In this document: positions 16,071 through 20,312 of the stretch, one piece after another
Position numbering within the stretch: the first letter of the stretch is position 1
Layout of the letters: the number at the start of each line of letters is the position of its first letter
Source: DASRQK01 sp040392005
GTDB taxonomy: Bacteria > Bacteroidota > Bacteroidia > Sphingobacteriales > Sphingobacteriaceae
Assembly: GCA_040392005.1 (NCBI GenBank)
Contig: JBEBWT010000035.1
Coordinates: 1 to 20,312, forward strand
DNA length: 20,312 nt
Direction of reading: 5' to 3'
Notes under the pieces: generated by a model
What the model was told of the DNA's origin: nothing
What the model saw: only the letters and a program-made list of their open reading frames with translations
Database searches by the model: none
Translations under genes and position numbers: made by a program

Positions 16071-16451
16071 TTGAGGGTTGTGAAGGAAAATAAGGAATAT
16101 AATAAGCTGACGGATGAAGAAGCCTGGGTCATCCTCCATAAAGGCACGGAACGCCCTTTTACGGGTGCCCTGCTGAGCAATCAACAAAAAGGCACATACC
16201 TGTGCAGACAGTGCGAAGCACCCCTCTACCATTCAGCGGACAAATTTGAATCGCATTGCGGTTGGCCCAGTTTTGATGATGAAATTGCGGGAGCGGTCAA
16301 ACGTGTACCCGATGCGGACGGCCGCCGTACCGAGATTGTTTGCGCAAATTGCGGAGGGCACCTGGGACATGTGTTTGAGGGGGAACGCCTCACGCCCAAA
16401 AACACCCGGCACTGTGTCAATTCTATCTCCATGAAATTTGTAGTGGAATAG
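16071..16451 (+). CDS. msrB: Peptide-methionine (R)-S-oxide reductase MsrB
   Basis: A 126-residue protein that reduces the R form of methionine sulfoxide in proteins, using thioredoxin. Seen: the structural zinc Cys pairs CRQC (C45, C48) and CANC (C91, C94); HCGWPSFDDE with C63 at the recycling-Cys position; GGHLGHVFEG; and the catalytic C115 in RHCVNSISMKF. No signal peptide is visible, so the enzyme should be cytoplasmic. No ATG is available near the N-terminus: the start is TTG at 16071, preceded by AAGG six nt away, or GTG at 16080. It is divergent from actA and convergent with the lacI-type gene. It is the only plus-strand gene in the window. The family is certain; the exact start is not. 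Confidence 0.94.
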   Translation: MRVVKENKEYNKLTDEEAWVILHKGTERPFTGALLSNQQKGTYLCRQCEAPLYHSADKFESHCGWPSFDDEIAGAVKRVPDADGRRTEIVCANCGGHLGHVFEGERLTPKNTRHCVNSISMKFVVE

Positions 16452-16483
16452 CGGGGATCATCCCATTGTTGCCCTACCCACCA

Positions 16484-17503
16484 TCAACCCGGCATCTTTT
16501 CCTGCTGCCGCATGGAAGATTCCCGTATGATCAGTTGCGTGGGTAATACGAGTTGTTGCCTCGTTTTTGTCTTTCCCTCAAGCTTGTTGATCAGGATATT
16601 GATAACCTCCTCGGCAATCTGGGAGATCGGCTGGGAAACTACCGAAATCGTCGGGTTTGAAATGCGGAAATGGGTATGGTCATCAAAGGAAACCATCCCG
16701 GGCGAGTCGAGATTGTATTGCTTCAGCGATTTTAATCCGATGATGGCCAGGTGATTGGCCGAAAACAGAATAGCATCAGGCTTTGTGTCAATATAGAATC
16801 GGTGGAAATCGTCAATGGGGGTCTGCTCCTCCTGCCATACGCCAATGGTTTTGATATAGGGGGAAAGATTCCCCTCCGCCAGTCCTTCAAGGTAACCCTC
16901 CATGCGATCCCTCATCTGGGTCTGTCCGGAAGTGGAGGTGACAAAGGCAATTTTTTCAAAACCCTGCTCCACCAGATGACGGACAGCCTCCAGGGCGCCC
17001 TGTTTGTTCTGGACCACTACATAGTCCGTGGCCAGATCCGGAAAATACCGGTCGAACAGCACCACCGGAAGACCCTGGGCCATTAATTCGGAGACGGTCT
17101 CCTCTATTCCGGCAGGGGGAGTGATCAGGTACCCGTCCACATGCCGGTCCCGGAACAACTGTATAAATTCGATAGCCTTTTCACTGCTGTTTTCAGTGCT
17201 GCAATAAATGATACGGTATCCTCTGCTGTAAGCTTTGGTTTCAATATAGCGGGCAATATTGGCAAAAAATGGATTCGATATATCTTCGATGATCAGTCCC
17301 AGGATTTTGGTTTTGCCGGTCCGGAGGCTCTTGGCCAGTTCGTTCGGTTTGTATCCGACCTCCCTGACATAATCCATCACCCTTTTGGCCAGTGCATCGC
17401 TCAAACGTTTTTCTTTTGCCCTGCCGTTGAGCACAAAGGAAACGGTCGTGGTTGAAACGCCCAGTGCTTTGGCAATATCGCTGATCAGTATTTTTTTCTT
17501 CAC
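16484..17503 (-). CDS. LacI-family transcriptional regulator
   Basis: A 339-residue repressor-type regulator. The N-terminal helix-turn-helix covers about residues 7-27 (SDIAKALGVSTTTVSFVLNG) and leads into the hinge-helix region ELAKSLRTGKT. A periplasmic-binding-protein-like effector domain follows (from about 66, LGLIIEDISNPFFANIA, to RESSM near the end). The AKEKRLSDALAKRV stretch after the recognition helix is common in Bacteroidota LacI proteins, from memory. Start codon is GTG at 17503; there is no in-frame ATG just upstream, and KKKILISDIA is a normal family N-terminus. Effector and targets cannot be told: no sugar-use genes lie in the window, so it may act elsewhere or on genes outside. 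It lies downstream of the pnp terminator and converges on msrB with a 32-nt gap. Confidence 0.9.
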   Translation of the reverse strand: MKKKILISDIAKALGVSTTTVSFVLNGRAKEKRLSDALAKRVMDYVREVGYKPNELAKSLRTGKTKILGLIIEDISNPFFANIARYIETKAYSRGYRIIYCSTENSSEKAIEFIQLFRDRHVDGYLITPPAGIEETVSELMAQGLPVVLFDRYFPDLATDYVVVQNKQGALEAVRHLVEQGFEKIAFVTSTSGQTQMRDRMEGYLEGLAEGNLSPYIKTIGVWQEEQTPIDDFHRFYIDTKPDAILFSANHLAIIGLKSLKQYNLDSPGMVSFDDHTHFRISNPTISVVSQPISQIAEEVINILINKLEGKTKTRQQLVLPTQLIIRESSMRQQEKMPG

Positions 17504-17537
17504 TCCAACAGGTAAATATCTGCGAAAGAAGAAAAAG

Positions 17538-17585
17538 AAAAACCCAAAAACAAATATACTTGGAAGTATTTTGTTTTTGGGTTTT
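17538..17585 (-). terminator. Rho-independent terminator after pnp
   Basis: A long hairpin with arms of about 22 nt (AAAACCCAAAAACAA...ACTT against its complement, with one bulged base) and a very short loop at GG. On the minus strand it is followed by GGGTTTTTCTTTTTC, and it lies about 30 nt past the pnp stop. T-runs on both sides mean it could also work on the plus strand. It ends only 34 nt before the lacI-type GTG, so that gene either uses read-through or has a promoter within the hairpin. Confidence 0.82.
17551..17558 (-). promoter_or_regulatory. Possible -7 box for lacI-type gene, inside the terminator arm
   Basis: TATATTTG on the minus strand is an exact match to TAnnTTTG and lies within the arm of the pnp terminator, about 48 nt before the GTG start. 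It includes the bulged base that breaks the symmetry of the hairpin. No matching -33 element is seen at normal spacing and the region is AT-rich, so chance is a serious alternative. Confidence 0.3.
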
Positions 17586-17589
17586 TTAA

Positions 17590-17605
17590 CCGCACAAACA
17601 TGCGG
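17590..17605 (-). other. Small hairpin in the pnp 3' region
   Basis: A perfect inverted repeat, CCGCA and TGCGG, with a 6-nt loop, sits between the pnp stop codon (17618-17620) and the main terminator. It lacks a following T-run. It may protect the 3' end or add to termination. Confidence 0.35.
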
Positions 17606-17617
17606 GATTCCTGCCGG

Positions 17618-19747
17618 TTACTGCCCTTTCTCAGGCCTTGGCAGCAAAACTTTGCGAGAAAGTTTCAGCTTGCCCTGCTTGTCGATATCCAGCAACTGTA
17701 CACGCACGATCTCACCAACGGTAAAGATTCCGTCCATAGTTTCATGGCGGGTCCAGTCAATTTCCGAAATATGCAACAGTCCGTCTTTTCCCGGCATCAC
17801 CTCGATAAATGCACCGAAAGGCATAATAGATTTGACCTTACCTTCGTAAATCTCACCGATCTCCGGTTTGGCCGCGATCGCTTTGATCCGTCTTACTGCA
17901 TCATCAATGGCCGCTTTATTATCGGCAAATACCTGAACGACTCCTTTATTGTCGATTTCTTCAATGGAAATGGTCGCGCCGGTCTCCCGTTGCATTTCCT
18001 GAATGATCTTACCACCGGGTCCGATAACAGCACCAATGTATTCTTTGTCAATGCTAAAGCTGACAATACGCGGCGCATGTGGTTTGTAATCTGCACGGGG
18101 CTCTGCGATTGTTTTTTTCATCTCACCCAGAATGTGCAAACGGGCTTCTTTGGCCTGATCCAATGCCTGAGTCAGCACCTCCCATTTCAGACCATTGATC
18201 TTCAGGTCCATCTGGCAGGCAACAATCCCTTTTTCAGTCCCGGTCACTTTGAAGTCCATATCTCCGAGATGGTCCTCATCACCGAGAATGTCACTCAAAA
18301 TAGCGTATTTTCCGGTTTTCTCATCCGTGATCAATCCCATTGCGATACCTGAAACCGGTGCTTTGATCTTGATACCGGCATCCATCAGCGCCAGTGTGCC
18401 GGCACAGACGGTCGCCATTGAAGAAGAACCATTGGATTCCAGAATGTCAGAAACAATCCGGATGGTATATGGATTTTCATCTCCGGTCGGCAATACCTGT
18501 TTCAGGGAACGCAGGGCCAGGTTACCATGACCGATCTCCCGGCGACCGGCACCCCGGTTCGGACGGACTTCCCCGGTAGAAAATCCCGGGAAATTATAGT
18601 GCAGCAAAAATTTGTTGTATCCGTGGATAAATGCACCATCGATCATTTGCTCGTCGTCTTTTGCCCCCAATGTGACGGTAGTCAAAGATTGCGTTTCGCC
18701 ACGGGTAAAGACGGCTGAACCATGTGCAGCAGGCAGATAGTCCACCTCACTCCAGATGGGGCGAACGGTGCGGACATCCCGGCCGTCCAGACGGATACCT
18801 TCATCCAGAACCAGGTTGCGGACGGCATCATACTGTACGTCATGGTAATATTTCTTGAACAGGAAAGCCGTTTCATCATCAATTTCCTCTCCCAGGGTTT
18901 GGGCAAACTCTTCACCGATCTGAGCGAATTTTTCGGAGCGCTCATGCTTTGCAGATGCAGATTTGGCTACTGCATACACCTTATCATAAGTGGCAGCAAA
19001 GATTTGCTCGCGCAATTCAGGATTGGAAGGTTCGTGACTATATACCCGCTTCTCAGTTTTACCGGCCAATTTCGCCAGTTCCAACTGCGCAGCAACCTGT
19101 TTTTTGATGGCTTCGTGGGCAAATGCAATGGCTTCCACCATTTCCGTTTCCGAAATTTCTTTGGCTTCCCCTTCCACCATTCCGATATCGCTGGCGGTAC
19201 CGGCAACAATGAACTCCAGGGTAGCTCTTTCCAAATCACTCATCAATGGATTGATCACCAACTGACCGTCAATCTTGGCTACCCGTACTTCAGAAGTCGG
19301 GCCGTTGAAAGGAATATCTGAAACAGCAATCGCCGCAGATGCCGCCAGACCGGCCAATGCATCCGGCATAATATCCTTATCAGCAGAGATCAGGCTGATC
19401 ATCACCTGCGTATCTGCGTGGTAATCCTCCGGAAACAGCGGGCGAAGTGCTCTGTCCACCAAACGGCAGATCAATACTTCATAATCCGATAAACGGGCTT
19501 CCCTTCTCAGAAATCCTCCCGGAATCCGGCCGGTTGCCGCGTATTTCTCCTGATAGTCCACTGAAAGTGGCAAAAAATCCACCCCGGCCTTTGCTTCCTG
19601 GGAAGAAACAACCGTAGCCAGCAACATGGTATCACCTTGTTTCACCACCACTGAACCGTCAGCCTGTTTGGCCAGTTTCCCGGTTGAAATTTCGATCTCG
19701 CGTCCTGCGCCCAGATCGATTGTTGTTTTAAATTCTGTGTAACTCAT
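17618..19747 (-). CDS. pnp: Polynucleotide phosphorylase (polyribonucleotide nucleotidyltransferase)
   Basis: A 709-residue 3'-to-5' exoribonuclease that degrades RNA using phosphate, normally as a trimer, in the cytoplasm. Order of domains: first RNase PH domain (from IDLGAGREIEISTGKLAKQ, with LRREARLSDYEVLICRLVDR), an all-helical linker, a second catalytic RNase PH domain (SSSMATVCAGTLALMDAG and SDILGDEDHLGDMDF, with the metal-binding Asp residues), a KH domain with IGPGGKIIQEMQ, and an S1 domain with GAFIEVMPGKDGLLHISEI. Length matches the family (about 700-710). I use the ATG at 19747, giving MSYTEFKTTIDLG; a longer start at 19774 adds nine residues (MKGPPKQHS), but that ATG lies in the loop of a GC-rich hairpin. 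It follows rpsO, the classic arrangement, but a terminator lies between them. Confidence 0.97.
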   Translation of the reverse strand: MSYTEFKTTIDLGAGREIEISTGKLAKQADGSVVVKQGDTMLLATVVSSQEAKAGVDFLPLSVDYQEKYAATGRIPGGFLRREARLSDYEVLICRLVDRALRPLFPEDYHADTQVMISLISADKDIMPDALAGLAASAAIAVSDIPFNGPTSEVRVAKIDGQLVINPLMSDLERATLEFIVAGTASDIGMVEGEAKEISETEMVEAIAFAHEAIKKQVAAQLELAKLAGKTEKRVYSHEPSNPELREQIFAATYDKVYAVAKSASAKHERSEKFAQIGEEFAQTLGEEIDDETAFLFKKYYHDVQYDAVRNLVLDEGIRLDGRDVRTVRPIWSEVDYLPAAHGSAVFTRGETQSLTTVTLGAKDDEQMIDGAFIHGYNKFLLHYNFPGFSTGEVRPNRGAGRREIGHGNLALRSLKQVLPTGDENPYTIRIVSDILESNGSSSMATVCAGTLALMDAGIKIKAPVSGIAMGLITDEKTGKYAILSDILGDEDHLGDMDFKVTGTEKGIVACQMDLKINGLKWEVLTQALDQAKEARLHILGEMKKTIAEPRADYKPHAPRIVSFSIDKEYIGAVIGPGGKIIQEMQRETGATISIEEIDNKGVVQVFADNKAAIDDAVRRIKAIAAKPEIGEIYEGKVKSIMPFGAFIEVMPGKDGLLHISEIDWTRHETMDGIFTVGEIVRVQLLDIDKQGKLKLSRKVLLPRPEKGQ

Positions 19748-19760
19748 ACTGTGTTGTTTT

Positions 19761-19789
19761 GGCGGGCCTTTCATCTTTTGGGCCGCGCC
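19761..19789 (-). promoter_or_regulatory. GC-rich hairpin in the pnp leader
   Basis: On the minus strand GGCG-C-GGCC pairs with GGCCCGCC, leaving one bulged C and an A-rich loop that contains the upstream ATG at 19774. The stem ends 13 nt before the preferred pnp start. It has no following T-run. In enterobacteria a leader hairpin of pnp is the site of autoregulation with RNase III; whether this hairpin is used in such a way is only a suggestion. Confidence 0.4.
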
Positions 19790-19812
19790 GGTCTATATAT
19801 TAATTTTGTTTA

Positions 19813-19859
19813 CATTAGAAATTAAAAAGCCACCTCCATATTGAGATGGCTTTCTAATG
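19813..19859 (-). terminator. Rho-independent terminator after rpsO
   Basis: The core hairpin is 19826-19853: on the minus strand AAAGCCATCTC, a 6-nt loop and GAGGTGGCTTT, fully paired if one U-G pair is counted, followed by a T-rich run (TTTTTAATTT). A second, outer pairing (CATTAGAAA at 19813-19821 with TTTCTAATG at 19851-19859) extends the stem if a 6-nt bulge is allowed. It lies about 20 nt past the rpsO stop. Confidence 0.85.
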
Positions 19860-19872
19860 AATAACCTGGTGC

Positions 19873-20151
19873 TTATTTGATGATATCCCGTAAGCCCAAT
19901 GCTTTGATGATCGCACGATAACGTTCGATATCTTTTTTGTACAGATAAGCCAACAGGGAACGGCGTTTACCCACCAGCATCTGGAGAGCCCGTTGTGTCG
20001 CAAAGTCTTTTCTGTTTTTTTTCAAATGCTCAGTCAAGTGAGCGATTCTTTTGGTGAACAATGCCACCTGGCCTTCAGCCGAACCGGTATTGGTTGCGTT
20101 TCCGGTAAATTCTGCGAAAATATCCGCTTTGTACTCTTTACTTAAATACAT
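19873..20151 (-). CDS. rpsO: Small-subunit ribosomal protein S15
   Basis: A 92-residue protein that binds 16S rRNA early in assembly of the 30S subunit platform. The family core is plain: TGSAEGQVALFTKRIAHLTEHLKKNRKDFATQRAL, then LVGKRRSLLAYLYKKD, ending in a short IIKALGLRDIIK. Length is near the usual 89 residues, with a slightly longer N-terminus (MYLSKEYKADIFAEF). It is preceded by a clear promoter and followed by a terminator, so it may be transcribed largely on its own, with some read-through into pnp. Confidence 0.97.
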   Translation of the reverse strand: MYLSKEYKADIFAEFTGNATNTGSAEGQVALFTKRIAHLTEHLKKNRKDFATQRALQMLVGKRRSLLAYLYKKDIERYRAIIKALGLRDIIK

Positions 20152-20194
20152 TACTTGAATAATATTAAAGCGTTAAAAATTTATTTATCGGGCG

Positions 20195-20226
20195 CAAAGT
20201 TAAGGATTTGATTTTTAGGAAGCAAG
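20195..20226 (-). promoter_or_regulatory. rpsO promoter with -33 and -7 elements
   Basis: On the minus strand CTTG (20226-20223) is followed after 20 nt by TAACTTTG (20202-20195). These match the Bacteroidota housekeeping promoter pattern (TTG/TTTG, spacer near 19-21, TAnnTTTG). Transcription would start near 20189, giving a leader of about 38 nt before the rpsO ATG. The remaining bases to the right edge (20227-20312) show no gene or recognisable element. Confidence 0.72.
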
Positions 20227-20312
20227 ATGGTTGGATAAAAAAATATTGTTCGTGAATGGAGGTGTAATTTCTGGGCTGTACTGCGCGCACACACGCCCTG
20301 CTCGTAAGGCCC

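Noticed and set aside
16452..16483. Possible terminator between msrB and the lacI-type gene
   Set aside because: Only a 4-bp GGGA/TCCC stem with a tiny loop and no T-run is present, too weak to call.
17600..18352. Plus-strand open frame of 250 codons
   Set aside because: Antisense to the KH/S1 end of pnp; no recognisable domain and no independent signals.
1..20312. Mobile elements, CRISPR arrays, tRNA or phage genes
   Set aside because: No spaced repeat series, transposase or integrase frames, or tRNA-like sequences were seen on either strand; the window is tightly packed with core genes.

Overview
The window looks like chromosomal DNA from a member of the Bacteroidota. The act/cta gene order, the promoter motifs (-7 boxes of the form TAnnTTTG) and the protein sequence variants all fit that phylum. 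The family cannot be fixed from sequence alone; a Saprospiria- or Cytophagia-like aerobe is a guess. Coding density is high. There are no tRNA or rRNA genes, insertion sequences, CRISPR arrays or phage genes, and no gene-free stretch reaches 300 bases.

Positions 1-15813 (minus strand, read right to left) hold one long respiratory gene train: actA, actB, actC, actD, actE, actF, ctaC (coxB), ctaD (coxA), ctaA, ctaB, two adjacent subunit III genes, ctaF (subunit IV) and an sco/senC gene cut by the left edge. It encodes alternative complex III (quinol:cytochrome c oxidoreductase), an aa3-type cytochrome c oxidase, both haem A biosynthesis enzymes and a copper chaperone. Inferred electron path: menaquinol is oxidised at ActC; electrons may pass through the ActB iron-sulfur clusters and go through the ActA and ActE haems to CuA of CtaC, then to haem a and haem a3/CuB of CtaD and to O2. 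Gaps are mostly 2-70 nt, with a 1-nt overlap (ctaF/sco) and an 8-nt overlap (actD/actE), which suggests one transcript. A good -7 box sits about 85 nt upstream of actA.

Positions 16071-16451 (plus strand) hold msrB, a methionine sulfoxide reductase transcribed divergently from the respiratory operon. Positions 16484-17503 (minus) hold a LacI-family regulator convergent with msrB. Positions 17618-20151 (minus) hold rpsO followed by pnp, the conserved ribosomal protein S15 / polynucleotide phosphorylase pair, with a convincing rpsO promoter and a hairpin terminator after each gene.

This is a mostly known system. The points most worth a second look are the six-haem ActA (monohaem domain joined to a pentahaem domain), the built-in [3Fe-4S] motif of ActB, substitutions at conserved positions of CtaA and CtaC, the paired subunit III genes, and the layered hairpins around pnp and lacI.
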